A DNA stretch of 25,372 nt from Mycolicibacterium porcinum (GCA_001942045.1 MSTD01000022.1:70327-95698), one strand, 5' to 3'; positions 15,500 through 23,894 are shown, counted from the first letter of the stretch. Numbers and translations are program-made. Notes: generated by a model not told the origin, from the sequence alone.

Positions 15500-15530
15500 A
15501 GCCTCGACCCTCAACAATGGTTGAGGTCAA
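15500..15530 (-). promoter_or_regulatory. MerR/SoxR-type promoter with operator, leaderless
   Basis: On the minus strand, -35 TTGACC (complement of 15525-15530) and -10 GAGGCT (15500-15505) are separated by 19 bp. The gap holds most of the perfect inverted repeat CCTCAAC-AATG-GTTGAGG (15509-15526, 7-4-7). A long 19-bp spacer spanned by a symmetric operator is the hallmark of MerR-family activated promoters; SoxR boxes have the same 7-4-7 layout. The expected start site is the A of the MBL ATG at 15493. The -10 is weak, as is usual for activator-dependent promoters. No MerR gene lies in the window. Confidence 0.7.
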
Positions 15531-15543
15531 CCCCCGGGCCGGC

Positions 15544-16458
15544 TCAGTCCGCCTTCGTCGTGTCCCACGTCGAGATCATGGTGCCCATGATCTCCTCCGC
15601 GCAGCCGAGCCCACCGAGGTGACTCTCATACGGCAGCTCGGTCATCACCGCGTCGGGCAGCCGGGAGACGACATGCTGACCGTGGGCGAACGGCACGATG
15701 TGGTCGTGATCGCCGTGCCACCAGTGCACGGGGACCTTGACCTCGTCCAGCCGGAAGCCCCAGTCCCGCTCGAACACCACGATGTCGTAGAACGGGGCGG
15801 CCAGTTGCTTGCGGCTGCCGTTGAGCAGGTCGTCGAGGAACATGGCCTTGAACTCAGGCCGGCCGAGCATGCGCCGGTCGCCCTCGGGGGAGATCCGGGC
15901 ATAGATCTCCAGAGCCGGTGAGGCCACGGGACGGATCAGCCGGATCAGCCCGGAGGCGGCCAATCGGATCGGCGCACCGGCCACCTCCAGGATCGGGGCG
16001 ACCGCCGCGCCGAGCTGCATCAGCGGGCTGCTGATCGCGTCGGGTCCGACCATCGGCGCCACCCCGCCGAGCACCCCGGCCGCCACCACCCGGTCGGGCA
16101 TGGCCGCCGCGGTGGCCAGGGTGTACGGGCCGCCGCCGGACAACCCGATGACGGCCATCTTGTCGATGCCCAGCGTGTCGGCGATGGTGCGCAGATCGTC
16201 ACCGAAATCCAGCACGCGGTCGTACTGGTGCGGGGTGGAGGATCCGATGCCGGGGCGGTCCACCCCGATCAGCCGGATGTGGTTCCGCTCGGCGTAGATC
16301 CGGGCCTCGGTCGGGATCTGCCGCCGCGCTCCCGGAGTGCCGTGCAGCCAGAAGACCGCACGGCCCTGGGGATCACCGAACTCGGCGAAACCGAGCTGCC
16401 GGCCGTCGCCCACGGCGACATTGCCCTCCAGTTTGGGGCGATCGATCGGGATGACCAT
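15544..16458 (-). CDS. Alpha/beta-hydrolase fold protein
   Basis: 304 residues from ATG 16458. The oxyanion-hole motif is FWLHGTPGARRQ (about 37-46), the nucleophile elbow GLSGGGP has S107, and the acid is D252 in WWHGDHDHIVPF. The catalytic H280 is in YESHLGGLG, so the triad is complete. The VDRPGIGSSTPHQYDRVLDFGDDLRTIADTLGI block is typical of small-molecule hydrolases. A lid of about 100 residues (145-240) is hydrophobic and variable, suggesting a lipophilic ester, epoxide or C-C bond substrate. It starts 32 bp after the class I aldolase gene and is probably co-transcribed with it. The exact activity cannot be assigned. Confidence 0.9.
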   Translation of the reverse strand: MVIPIDRPKLEGNVAVGDGRQLGFAEFGDPQGRAVFWLHGTPGARRQIPTEARIYAERNHIRLIGVDRPGIGSSTPHQYDRVLDFGDDLRTIADTLGIDKMAVIGLSGGGPYTLATAAAMPDRVVAAGVLGGVAPMVGPDAISSPLMQLGAAVAPILEVAGAPIRLAASGLIRLIRPVASPALEIYARISPEGDRRMLGRPEFKAMFLDDLLNGSRKQLAAPFYDIVVFERDWGFRLDEVKVPVHWWHGDHDHIVPFAHGQHVVSRLPDAVMTELPYESHLGGLGCAEEIMGTMISTWDTTKAD

Positions 16459-16490
16459 CTTCGTGTGCCTCGTCTGGCCGGGGTCTGCGA

Positions 16491-17384
16491 CTAGCCCGCG
16501 ACGGAGGCGTCGTAGATGGACTGGATGGACTTGTCCAGCGTGGCGTTGAACTCGTCGTCGCTCTGCTGTGCCGAGAGGCCCTCGGTCAGCGCGCGGCTGA
16601 AGCTGGCGATCACGCCGGTGTTGGCGGCCAGCAGCTTGTTGGCCTCGTCGCGCGAGTAGCCGCCGGACAACGCCACCACCCGCATCACCTTCGGGTGCTC
16701 GACCAGCGACTGGTAGTGGTTGGCGCGAGTCGGCAGGGTCAGCTTCAGCATCACCTTCTGATCGGCCGGCAGCGCGTCGAGGTTCTTGGTGATCTCGTCG
16801 CGCAGCAGGTCCTCGGCCTCGGCCTTGTCGGAGATCGAAATGGTGACCTCGGGCTCGATGATCGGGACCAGGCCGTGCGAGAGGACCTGCTTGGCCACGT
16901 CGAACTGCTGGGCGACCACGGCGGCGATGCCCTCGGCGTTCGCCGCGCCGATCACCGAGCGCTCCTTGGTACCGAAGATGCCGTTCTTCGCCGCGCGGGC
17001 CAGCAGGTCGTCGAGGCCCGGCATCGGCTTCATCACCTGCACACCGTCGGCGGCGTCGGCCAGGCCCTTGTCGATCTTGAGCAGCGGAACCACGCCCTTG
17101 TCCTCCCAGAGGTAGGCCGCGGTGGGCTTGCCGTCGATGGTGCGGTCCATGGTCTGCTCGAACAGGATCGCGGCCAGCACGCGGTCACCGTTGAACACCG
17201 GGGAGGTGATGATGCGCGAGCGCATCTGGTGGATCAGGTCGAACATCTCCTCTTCGGAGGAGTAGGCGCTCTCCTCGACCCCGTAGAGCCGCAGGGCCTT
17301 GGGGGTGGACCCACCACTCTGGTCGAGCGCGGCGATGAAGCCCTTGCCCGCGGTCATCTTGTCGGCCTGCTGCTGGTTCACCAT
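16491..17384 (-). CDS. fda: Fructose-bisphosphate aldolase class I
   Basis: 297 residues from ATG 17384 ([35 protein letters not shown]), with AGGAG 11 nt upstream. It resembles the staphylococcal-type class I aldolase from end to end: [70 protein letters not shown] and [15 protein letters not shown]214 in VMLKLTLP is the Schiff-base lysine. It splits fructose-1,6-bisphosphate to DHAP and glyceraldehyde-3-phosphate without a metal ion. Mycobacteria also have a metal-dependent class II enzyme, so this is likely a second, condition-specific aldolase. It stands between an amidase and an alpha/beta hydrolase on the same strand; a 96-bp gap upstream could hold its own promoter. Confidence 0.95.
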   Translation of the reverse strand: MVNQQQADKMTAGKGFIAALDQSGGSTPKALRLYGVEESAYSSEEEMFDLIHQMRSRIITSPVFNGDRVLAAILFEQTMDRTIDGKPTAAYLWEDKGVVPLLKIDKGLADAADGVQVMKPMPGLDDLLARAAKNGIFGTKERSVIGAANAEGIAAVVAQQFDVAKQVLSHGLVPIIEPEVTISISDKAEAEDLLRDEITKNLDALPADQKVMLKLTLPTRANHYQSLVEHPKVMRVVALSGGYSRDEANKLLAANTGVIASFSRALTEGLSAQQSDDEFNATLDKSIQSIYDASVAG

Positions 17385-17435
17385 GAGGTTGTCTACTCCT
17401 TTGAAGACGGCGTCGGCGGTGTTGTTCTGCTGTGA

Positions 17436-17458
17436 GGCGCACACCACAGTGGCGCACA
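17436..17458. repeat. Direct repeat in the fda upstream region
   Basis: GGCGCACA occurs at 17436-17443 and 17451-17458, a 15-bp period, with CCACAGTGG (an interrupted palindrome) between. It lies 52 bp upstream of the aldolase ATG. A -10-like TATCCT (complement of 17470-17475) is just upstream on the minus strand, which would place the repeats near the transcription start or in the leader. A regulatory function is possible but unproved. Confidence 0.35.
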
Positions 17459-17480
17459 GTTCGACTCAGAGGATATGCGG

Positions 17481-18956
17481 CTACGTCCCGGCGGTAGCGG
17501 CCACCCATCGGGGCGGGGTGCGGGCCGCCCATGGGGCGGCCTGCTCGAGCTGGCCGGCCAGGCTGAGCAGGATGGATTCGTCGGGCGCCAGCAGCTGAAC
17601 GCCGATCGGCAGGCCGTCGGAGGTCTGGCCAAGGGGCAGCGAAATCGCGGCCCAACCGGTCACGTTGGCCAGCGCCGTCCATCCGGTAGTGGCGAACTCG
17701 ACATCGAAGAAGGCGCGGGTGGTGCCGCGCGGCTGGTTCAACAGCCCGTACGGCGGCGGACCGGTCAGCAGGGTCGGCACCAGCAGCACATCGTGACCTG
17801 CCATTTCCGTGGCGAACCGCCGCGTCTGCGCATGGATGTCGGCGATGGCTTTGGCATAGGCCAGGCCGGTCGTGGTGAAGCCTTCACGGATCATCACCCA
17901 GCTGCTCGGCTCGAACTCGTCCTCGCGGGGCTCCCGGCCCAGATGTTGCCGGGCCAGCTCGTGCAACTCGGCGTTGCTGACGGTGTGCAGCACCGCGATG
18001 GCTTCGGCGACGAGATCCGGATCGATCGTGGGTGCCCCCGGCGTGAGGTGGTGGCCGAGGCTTTCCAGCAGCCGCCCGGTGGACTCGACCGCCGACACCA
18101 CCTCGGGGTCGATCCGGTCGGTGGGAAACGGCGACGAGGTGGCGATGAGGATGCGTTGTGCCGACGGGGTCTGCGCGGCCGCTTCCAGGAAGGAAACGGC
18201 CGGTACGGCGGCGCTGTATGGATCACCGGGTGCGGTGCCCGCGATGACGTCAAGCAGGGCTGCGCAGTCGCGCACCGTCCGCGTCAGCGCGTGGTTGTTC
18301 ACCAGCCCCTCGAGTCCGTGGCCGCCGTCGGGGGCGAAGGAGGCGCGTCCGCGCCGTGGTTTGAGGCCGACCACGCCACAACATGAAGCAGGCACGCGGA
18401 TGGAGCCGGTGCCGTCCCCACCCGAGGCCGCGGGCACCACACCGGCGGCGACGGCGGCCGCCGAACCACCGCTGGATCCGCCCGGGCTGCGGGTCGGCGA
18501 CCACGGGTTGACCGTGGGGCCGGTAAGCAGCGGCTCGGTGGTGCAGTGATTGCCCCACTCCGGGGTGTTGGTCTTGCCGAACACGACGAGGCCCGCATCG
18601 AGGTAGCGGTTCACAGTCCACGCGGTGTCGGTTGCGACATGGTCGCGCAGCGCACGGGAGCCCATCGATTCGCGCGCGCCCGCCAGCGCCGCACCGAGGT
18701 CTTTGAGCAGGAACGGCACCCCGGCCAGCGGCCCGGTCCGCTCGCTGCGCAGCACCCCGGACTCGTCGAGGGCCGCGGCCTGGGCTCGGCCCCGCTCGAA
18801 GAGATCGGTGATCACCGCATTGAGCTCACGGGTCGCCTCGACCCGGATGATCGCCGCGTCGAGTAGTTCGACGGCGGTCAGCTCACCGGCGGCCGCGAGT
18901 GCGGCCTGCCCGATTGCATCGGTGCGGGCGAGTTCGAATGCGGACGACGAATCCAT
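17481..18956 (-). CDS. Amidase signature family enzyme (6-aminohexanoate-cyclic-dimer hydrolase/NylA-like)
   Basis: 491 residues from ATG 18956 to TAG, the usual length for the family. The Ser-cisSer-Lys triad is K85 (FLLKDLGAAL), cis-S161 (SPGGSSGGSAAAVA) and nucleophile S185 (GDGTGSIRVPASCCGVVGLKP); the 24-residue Ser-Ser spacing is diagnostic. The blocks GKTNTPEWGNHCTTEPLLTGPTVNPWSP, AAGVVPAASGGDGTGSIR and GLEGLVNNHALTRTVRDCAALLD resemble the NylA-like subgroup, which opens cyclic or linear amides including nylon oligomers. The natural substrate is more likely a carboxylic amide or lactam. It follows the small membrane protein by 6 bp, so the two are probably one operon. Confidence 0.92.
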   Translation of the reverse strand: MDSSSAFELARTDAIGQAALAAAGELTAVELLDAAIIRVEATRELNAVITDLFERGRAQAAALDESGVLRSERTGPLAGVPFLLKDLGAALAGARESMGSRALRDHVATDTAWTVNRYLDAGLVVFGKTNTPEWGNHCTTEPLLTGPTVNPWSPTRSPGGSSGGSAAAVAAGVVPAASGGDGTGSIRVPASCCGVVGLKPRRGRASFAPDGGHGLEGLVNNHALTRTVRDCAALLDVIAGTAPGDPYSAAVPAVSFLEAAAQTPSAQRILIATSSPFPTDRIDPEVVSAVESTGRLLESLGHHLTPGAPTIDPDLVAEAIAVLHTVSNAELHELARQHLGREPREDEFEPSSWVMIREGFTTTGLAYAKAIADIHAQTRRFATEMAGHDVLLVPTLLTGPPPYGLLNQPRGTTRAFFDVEFATTGWTALANVTGWAAISLPLGQTSDGLPIGVQLLAPDESILLSLAGQLEQAAPWAARTPPRWVAATAGT

Positions 18957-18962
18957 GACACA

Positions 18963-19184
18963 TCACTCCGGGCGATCGCTGGTGGTATCGGTGGGCGCAC
19001 TGATGCGGGTCAACTCGAGCGCGATGAGAACCTCGACCCCGGTGATGATCAGACCGGCGAAATACATCCATTTGAGGGTCGGATCCGGTTGTGCGGCAAA
19101 GTAAACGATCAGGAAGATCGGGCCGACGATACCGACCACGAACACCATGGCCTGGATACGGACGTATCGCCAGAATGTGGACAT
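18963..19184 (-). CDS. Small two-helix membrane protein
   Basis: 73 residues from ATG 19184, with GGGAG about 6 nt upstream. After MSTFWRYVR there are two hydrophobic helices (about 11-31, IQAMVFVVGIVGPIFLIVYFA; about 38-58, LKWMYFAGLIITGVEVLIALEL) joined by QPDPT, then a polar acidic tail. No family was recognised with certainty; it looks like the small conserved membrane proteins common in mycobacteria. Its stop lies 6 bp before the amidase start, so it is likely co-translated with it and may support uptake or anchoring. Confidence 0.75.
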   Translation of the reverse strand: MSTFWRYVRIQAMVFVVGIVGPIFLIVYFAAQPDPTLKWMYFAGLIITGVEVLIALELTRISAPTDTTSDRPE

Positions 19185-19227
19185 CGATCTCCCGCCGCGT
19201 GGCCGATGAGCGGCCAGCTTAACGCGG

Positions 19228-19857
19228 CTACCGCGGCGCGACGACGACCGGCGTGGACAGGATCTCCCGGTACTCGACCATCGGTTCGCGCTTGAGCACC
19301 GAACTTCCCGAGGTGACGAGCAACTCGGTCGGTGAGACCGCGTAGTTGACCTGGTAGTTGCGCGCGACGAACCGGCGGCCCGGCGTGACGTCAGCCGACG
19401 CCGCCAGCGCGGCCTTGTCGGACAGCCGGACACCGCGGTATTCCAGACGGCCCGTGCGGTCCAGACAGATCACCACGAGAGACGCTTCGGTTCGGCCGAT
19501 GGCCCTGGCGGTCTGGGTGTCACCGCAGCGGGCGGCCGAATCGACGAAGCCGGAGCCGTCGGAGGCGAATGCCGCGGCGGCCGGAGCGGCGGCCCGCGCG
19601 GTGAAGCTGCGCTGCAGCGGCCGGCTCGGCTTCACGTCATACATCCTGGCGCCGACGGCATACACCGATTCCTTGGACGAGAACTTGGACGCGAGCGTGG
19701 TGAGGATGACGAATGCGGTGAGCATCGAGCTGACGACGGCCGCGGCCGCCACTCCGATACCCACGGGCAGCCAGCGTCGTTCCGGTGCCTTCCGATGCCG
19801 CCCACGGCGAACCGGTTGATATGGCGGATGCGGTGTGGAAACGAGGCAGGTGACCAA
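19228..19857 (-). CDS. Membrane-anchored extracytoplasmic protein of unknown function, probable TTG start
   Basis: 209 residues from TTG 19857, chosen because GGGGAG lies 5 nt upstream; the frame is open to 20004 but that extra part is Arg-rich and unlike a protein. The N-terminus (STPHPPYQPVRRGRHRKAPERR) is a basic cytoplasmic tail followed by one membrane helix (about 30-53, WLPVGIGVAAAAVVSSMLTAFVIL). The remaining 155 residues would be outside the membrane. They contain two Cys (AARCGDT and LVVICLD) that could pair, and a beta-rich C-terminus. The PPYQP-type N-terminus plus single anchor is common in mycobacterial cell-envelope proteins. No domain was recognised. It diverges from the sulfonate operon. 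Confidence 0.65.
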   Translation of the reverse strand: MVTCLVSTPHPPYQPVRRGRHRKAPERRWLPVGIGVAAAAVVSSMLTAFVILTTLASKFSSKESVYAVGARMYDVKPSRPLQRSFTARAAAPAAAAFASDGSGFVDSAARCGDTQTARAIGRTEASLVVICLDRTGRLEYRGVRLSDKAALAASADVTPGRRFVARNYQVNYAVSPTELLVTSGSSVLKREPMVEYREILSTPVVVAPR

Positions 19858-20248
19858 GCTTGCTCCCCGGGAACGGCGGTGTGATGTGGCGTGGCAGAGG
19901 CGCCGGGCGCGCTGACGCGAGCTCATATTCTGCACGACGAGGCAGGGCGCTGTGGGCGACACCCGGGAATTCGCCGAAATCGGCCGTCTGTGCGCGATGG
20001 TCACGCACTTGCTCTGAAATTAGCTCGGCAACAGTCAGATTCGGGCTCGCGCACCGGGCAGTTGCCAGTACGCCGCAGGCAGAAGCGATTTGGGTGTGCC
20101 ACTCGGGCCGCGGCCGGCAACGCCGCTGCGGTATCGCGGGCACCGGTCGCCATTCCTGTCACGCCGATTCAAACCGGTAACCCACGAGACGAACCTCGTT
20201 AGCGTCGAATTTCCGATACAAGCAGCCGCTTTCGAGGGGAGCGTGGCT
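19858..20248. other. 391-bp divergent intergenic region upstream of the sulfur operon
   Basis: No convincing gene is seen: short frames on both strands are Arg/Ala-rich and lack start signals. It should hold the promoters of both the anchored protein and the tauD operon. A weak -10 (TAGCGT, 20200-20205) would start the tauD transcript about 37 nt before its ATG, without a clear -35. A small CGAG/CTCG inverted repeat (about 20184-20197) precedes it. I looked for a SAM-type riboswitch and did not find one. The length is unusual for this otherwise compact window. Confidence 0.5.
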
Positions 20249-21193
20249 ATGTCTACTACTGACCTGTCTACTTCTGAACTCACCATCAGTCCGCTGTCGG
20301 GCCACACCGGGGCGTTGATCGACGGCATCGATCTCGCCGCTCCGCTGTCAGCACAACAGGTCGAGGCCGTCCGGGCCGCACTGCACCGCTGGAAGGTGGT
20401 GTTCTTTCGCGACCAGGACCTCGACCATGCATCCCAGATCGCGTTCGGCGCCCAGTTCGGTGAGGTGACTCCCGGACATCCGTACGAGGGCGATTCTGCC
20501 CCAGCCGGATTCCCGCAGATCCACACGGTGTCACCGGCCGCCTACGATCACCGGTACGGCACCAAGTACCGCAAGCGGCAAAGTCCGAACGGTCCCGGCT
20601 GGCATGCCGACGTCACCCCGCTGATCAATCCGCCGTCGCATTCGATCCTTCGGGCAGAGCGGGTTCCGGCATACGGCGGCGACACCCAATTCACCAATGT
20701 CGCCGCCGTGTACGCGGGTCTGTCGCCGTCGGTGCAGACCCTCATCGGCGAACTGCGGGCCGAGCATCGCTTCGGCGCCACGACGTCGGCCGAACGCAGC
20801 TCCGAGAAGATCGGCGATCTGGTCCGCAGCAATCCGCTCGCCACCATCCACCCGGTGGTCCGGGTGCACCCGGAGACGGGGGAGAAGGTGCTCTACGTCA
20901 ACCCCTCGTTCACGCGCGAGATCGTGAACCTCTCGCCACGGGAGAGCTGGCACCTGCTGGATCTGCTCTTCGAGGAGATCGCGCGTCCCGAGTATTCGGT
21001 GCGATTCAAATGGGAGCCGGGCAGTGTCGCGTTCTGGGACAACCGGGCCGCGCTGCACTTGGCTCCGCGCGACTTCGAACACATCGAAGGCGACCGGGTG
21101 TTGCACCGCATCACGCTGGTGGGCGACATTCCGGTGGGCCCCGACGGTGTTGCGTCCGAGTCCATTTCGGGCGACTACTTCGGGGCCGCCTGA
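20249..21193 (+). CDS. TauD/AtsK-type Fe(II)/2-oxoglutarate dioxygenase, copy 1
   Basis: 314 residues from ATG 20249, with GAGGGGAG about 8 nt upstream. The facial triad is H119 and D121 (GPGWHADVTP) and H270 (WDNRAALHLAPRDF), with R287 binding 2-oxoglutarate (HRITLVGD). Family blocks are WKVVFFRDQDL, AYGGDTQFTNVAAVYAGL and HPVVRVHPETGEKVLYVNPSFTREIV. It resembles taurine dioxygenase and the mycobacterial alkyl sulfatase Rv3406/AtsK: oxidation of the carbon bearing the sulfonate or sulfate ester releases sulfite or sulfate plus an aldehyde. It is the first gene of the operon, one base before the permease. Which organosulfur compound is used cannot be read from sequence. Confidence 0.93.
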   Translation: MSTTDLSTSELTISPLSGHTGALIDGIDLAAPLSAQQVEAVRAALHRWKVVFFRDQDLDHASQIAFGAQFGEVTPGHPYEGDSAPAGFPQIHTVSPAAYDHRYGTKYRKRQSPNGPGWHADVTPLINPPSHSILRAERVPAYGGDTQFTNVAAVYAGLSPSVQTLIGELRAEHRFGATTSAERSSEKIGDLVRSNPLATIHPVVRVHPETGEKVLYVNPSFTREIVNLSPRESWHLLDLLFEEIARPEYSVRFKWEPGSVAFWDNRAALHLAPRDFEHIEGDRVLHRITLVGDIPVGPDGVASESISGDYFGAA

Positions 21194-21194
21194 G

Positions 21195-22058
21195 ATGTCC
21201 ACAGTGCTGTCGCGCCCGGCCGGAGCCGTGCGGGCCGACGCCCCGACCGGGCTTGTCGATCCCCGGGCGGCAGTGCGACGGGCGCAGCGCAAGGCGGTGG
21301 TGCCGCGGCCGGTCCAGCGGCTCACCGGCCCGATCCTGTTGGTCGGACTGTGGCAACTGCTGTCCACCGTCGGCATTTTCGACGAGCGCACGGTGCCGCC
21401 GCCGACTCGGGTGCTCAGTGCGGCCTGGACACTGATAGCCGACGGCACCTTCCAGGAACATCTGACTGCCAGCCTGCTGAGGGTCGGATACGGCCTGGCG
21501 TTCGGGATCGTGCTCGGACTCGGCCTGGCGCTGATCTCGGGACTGTCCCGGATCGGGGAGAACTTCGTCGACGCCAATATGGAAGTGCTGCGGGCGGTTC
21601 CGAACTTCGCGCTGGTACCGCTGCTGATCGTATGGTTCGGGATCAGCGAGGTGCCGAAGATCCTGCTGATCACGCTCGCCGTCGCCGTGGCGATCTACAT
21701 CAACACCTTCAGCGCGATCCGCAGCGTCGATGCCGCGCTGGTGGAAGCGGCCCGCGCCTTCGGCGCCGGTCGGGCCGAGATGATCTACCGGGTCATCATT
21801 CCCGGGTCACTGCCGGGATTCCTGGTCGGCCTTCGTCTGGCGCTGACCGCCTCCTGGTTGTCGTTGATCTTCGCCGAGACGATCAACGCGAAGAAGGGCC
21901 TCGGCCGGATGATGACCGACGCCCGCGAGTATTTCCAGATCGACATCGTGTTCGTGCTGATCGCGGTCTACGCGATTCTCGGTCTGATCTCGATCCTGGT
22001 GGTCCGGTTCCTCGAAGGCCGCCTGCTCACCTGGAGACGCGCCTATGACGGCGACTGA
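21195..22058 (+). CDS. ssuC: ABC transporter permease, sulfonate/nitrate/taurine type
   Basis: 287 residues from ATG 21195, starting one base after the dioxygenase stop. After a polar N-terminal stretch (about 1-45), six hydrophobic segments are visible: LTGPILLVGLWQLLS, YGLAFGIVLGLGLALISG, AVPNFALVPLLIVWFG, ILLITLAVAVAIYINTF, FLVGLRLALTASWLSLIFAE and IVFVLIAVYAILGLISILVV. The EAARAFGAGRAEMIYRVIIPGSLPGFLVGLRLAL segment (about 183-216) is the EAA loop that docks to the ATPase. It belongs to the SsuC/TauC family and forms the membrane channel of the importer. Its 3' end overlaps the ATPase gene by 14 bp. The symbol is by family; specificity (sulfonate or sulfate ester) is inferred from the flanking dioxygenases. 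Confidence 0.93.
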   Translation: MSTVLSRPAGAVRADAPTGLVDPRAAVRRAQRKAVVPRPVQRLTGPILLVGLWQLLSTVGIFDERTVPPPTRVLSAAWTLIADGTFQEHLTASLLRVGYGLAFGIVLGLGLALISGLSRIGENFVDANMEVLRAVPNFALVPLLIVWFGISEVPKILLITLAVAVAIYINTFSAIRSVDAALVEAARAFGAGRAEMIYRVIIPGSLPGFLVGLRLALTASWLSLIFAETINAKKGLGRMMTDAREYFQIDIVFVLIAVYAILGLISILVVRFLEGRLLTWRRAYDGD

Positions 22059-22788
22059 CACCGTGGTAGCCACGGCTGAGGCCCCATCCGTGGTGATCGC
22101 CCGCGAAGTCCGGAAGCGGTTCGGGGACAACGTGATCATCGACGGCCTCGATCTGGAGATCGGTGCAGGCCAGTTCGTCGCACTGCTGGGCCGCAGCGGT
22201 TCGGGCAAGAGCACCTTCCTGCGGGCCCTGGGTGCGCTCGACAGCGACGTGGACGGTTACCTGCGGGTGCCTGAGCGGCGCGCGATCGTCTTTCAGGATT
22301 CCCGGCTACTGCCGTGGCAGCGGGTGCTCGCCAACGTGACGATCGGGTTGCCGTCCACCGGTGTCGTACAACAACGCGCGCTGGCAGCGCTGGCGGAGGT
22401 CAATCTGGCGGACAAGGCAAAGGCGTGGCCGCGCACGCTGTCCGGCGGCGAGGCGCAGCGGGTCGCCCTGGCCCGGGCCCTGGTCCGCGAACCGCAGCTG
22501 CTGCTGCTCGACGAACCCTTCGGTGCACTTGACGCGCTCACCAGGATCAAGATGCACGGCCTGTTGATGGACCTGTACCGCAAGCACACCCCGGCGGTCC
22601 TGCTGGTGACCCACGACGTCGATGAGGCGATCCTGCTCGCGGACCGCGTGATCGTGCTGACCGACGGGGTCATCTCTCTCGATGTTGACGTCACGGTACC
22701 GAAACCGCGAGCCCGTGACACCCATGAATTCTCCTCGCTGCGAAGGCGATTGCTGTCCGAACTCGGAGTATCCGAAGACAAGGAATGA
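22045..22788 (+). CDS. ssuB: ABC transporter ATP-binding protein, sulfonate/taurine type
   Basis: 247 residues from ATG 22045. All nucleotide-binding motifs are intact: Walker A GRSGSGKST (49-57), Q-loop IVFQDSRLLPW (81-91, the SsuB/TauB form), signature LSGGEAQR (132-139), Walker B QLLLLDEPFG (D156, E157), D-loop ALDA and H-loop H190 in VTHDVDEA. It powers import through the neighbouring permease. It overlaps the permease gene by 14 bp at its start and the binding-protein gene by 4 bp (ATGA) at its end, so the transporter genes are translationally coupled. Confidence 0.95.
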   Translation: MTATDTVVATAEAPSVVIAREVRKRFGDNVIIDGLDLEIGAGQFVALLGRSGSGKSTFLRALGALDSDVDGYLRVPERRAIVFQDSRLLPWQRVLANVTIGLPSTGVVQQRALAALAEVNLADKAKAWPRTLSGGEAQRVALARALVREPQLLLLDEPFGALDALTRIKMHGLLMDLYRKHTPAVLLVTHDVDEAILLADRVIVLTDGVISLDVDVTVPKPRARDTHEFSSLRRRLLSELGVSEDKE

Positions 22789-23861
22789 GTCACATGCCAT
22801 TTGGTCGAGTGCGGCGGCATTCCGCGGCCCTGCTGCTGGTCCCGTTGCTGCTCAGCGCGTGCGGGTTGTCCGACGACGAGGCCGACACTGCCATCGACAC
22901 GGTGAAGATCGCGGCCAGGACCGAGGTTCCGGCGGGCACCAAGCTCGTCATCGCCGAGCAGAACGGCACCCAGTCGTTGCCCTGGAATCTGGCCAATGCC
23001 GGCCAGGGAACGCCGTATGAGGTCGATTTCGCCGATTTCAGCGGCGGTGCCGCCGTGATCGAGGCTCTGCGGTCGGGGGCGGCCGACGTCGGATCGATCG
23101 GTGAGGCTCCGGTGCCCATCGCGGTGGACAGCGGGGTGACCGATCTGGTGACTGTTGGGCTGCAGGCGAACCCGGGCACCAGCGGCGGCTACTACCTGGT
23201 GGCCCGCCCCGGCAGCGGGGTGAAGACGATCGAGGATCTGCGCGGCAAGCGGGTGGCCTACCCGCCGGGGTCGGGCCGTCACATGGTCACCGCCGGGCTG
23301 CTCAAGCGGCACGGCCTGGACCTGCGAACCGATGTGCAGCCCGTGGAACTGGCTGGGGCAGAGGTGGTTCCGACGTTCGCCGCGGGTGCCGTCGACGCCG
23401 CCATCGTGCTCGGCAATCAGTACTACCAGCTGGGCGAGCCGCCGGTCCTCGGCGACGGCAAGGGAATCAACACAGGTATCCAGACGCTGATCGTCCGCCG
23501 TGACGTGCTCGACGACCCCGCCAAGGCTGCGGCGATCGGCGACTACGTCGGACGGGCAGTCGCGGCGAACAACTGGAAGGACACCCATTCCGACCAGTGG
23601 ATCGACCAGTACTACGTGAAGGTGCAGGGCATCACGTTCGAACAGGGCAGGAAGCTGTACGACGAGGACGGGATCGCCTCCTACTACCCGATCGACGAGC
23701 AGTCCACGGCGCTGTTCCAAACCGTCGCCGACGGGCTGCACGAGACCGGGACCATCAAGGGCCGCGTCGACGTGAAGCCGTACGTGGACGGCCGCTACAA
23801 CGACATCGTCACGGCGCAGAACGAACTCGACGGTGTCACACCGAAATCACTGAAGTCGTAA
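22785..23861 (+). CDS. ssuA: Sulfonate/nitrate-type ABC substrate-binding lipoprotein
   Basis: 358 residues from ATG 22785 (ATGA overlap with the ATPase stop); ATG 22794 is an alternative. The signal peptide is basic then hydrophobic and ends in the lipobox LSAC with C26 (RRHSAALLLVPLLLSAC), so the protein is a lipid-anchored binding protein outside the membrane. The SsuA/NMT1-like two-lobe domain is seen in VDFADFSGGAAVIEALRSGAADVGSIGEAPVPIAVDSGVTDLVTVG, TIEDLRGKRVAYPPGSGRHMVTAGLLKRHGLD and FAAGAVDAAIVLGNQYYQ. It delivers the organosulfur substrate to the permease. Ligand identity is unknown; a second TauD-like gene follows 33 bp later. Confidence 0.93.
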   Translation: MSHMPFGRVRRHSAALLLVPLLLSACGLSDDEADTAIDTVKIAARTEVPAGTKLVIAEQNGTQSLPWNLANAGQGTPYEVDFADFSGGAAVIEALRSGAADVGSIGEAPVPIAVDSGVTDLVTVGLQANPGTSGGYYLVARPGSGVKTIEDLRGKRVAYPPGSGRHMVTAGLLKRHGLDLRTDVQPVELAGAEVVPTFAAGAVDAAIVLGNQYYQLGEPPVLGDGKGINTGIQTLIVRRDVLDDPAKAAAIGDYVGRAVAANNWKDTHSDQWIDQYYVKVQGITFEQGRKLYDEDGIASYYPIDEQSTALFQTVADGLHETGTIKGRVDVKPYVDGRYNDIVTAQNELDGVTPKSLKS

Positions 23862-23894
23862 GGACTTCAACCGTCCGAACACAGGGGAGCACAG

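Noticed and set aside
19858..20248. SAM-type or other sulfur-linked riboswitch before the tauD operon
   Set aside because: No recognisable core helices or conserved loop sequence; only short GC-rich inverted repeats are present.
20531..21673. 380-residue open frame on the minus strand
   Set aside because: It is antisense to the first TauD-like gene and the permease; low-complexity Arg/Ser-rich product.
22293..23741. 482-residue open frame on the minus strand
   Set aside because: It is antisense to the SsuB and SsuA genes, which carry complete family motifs.
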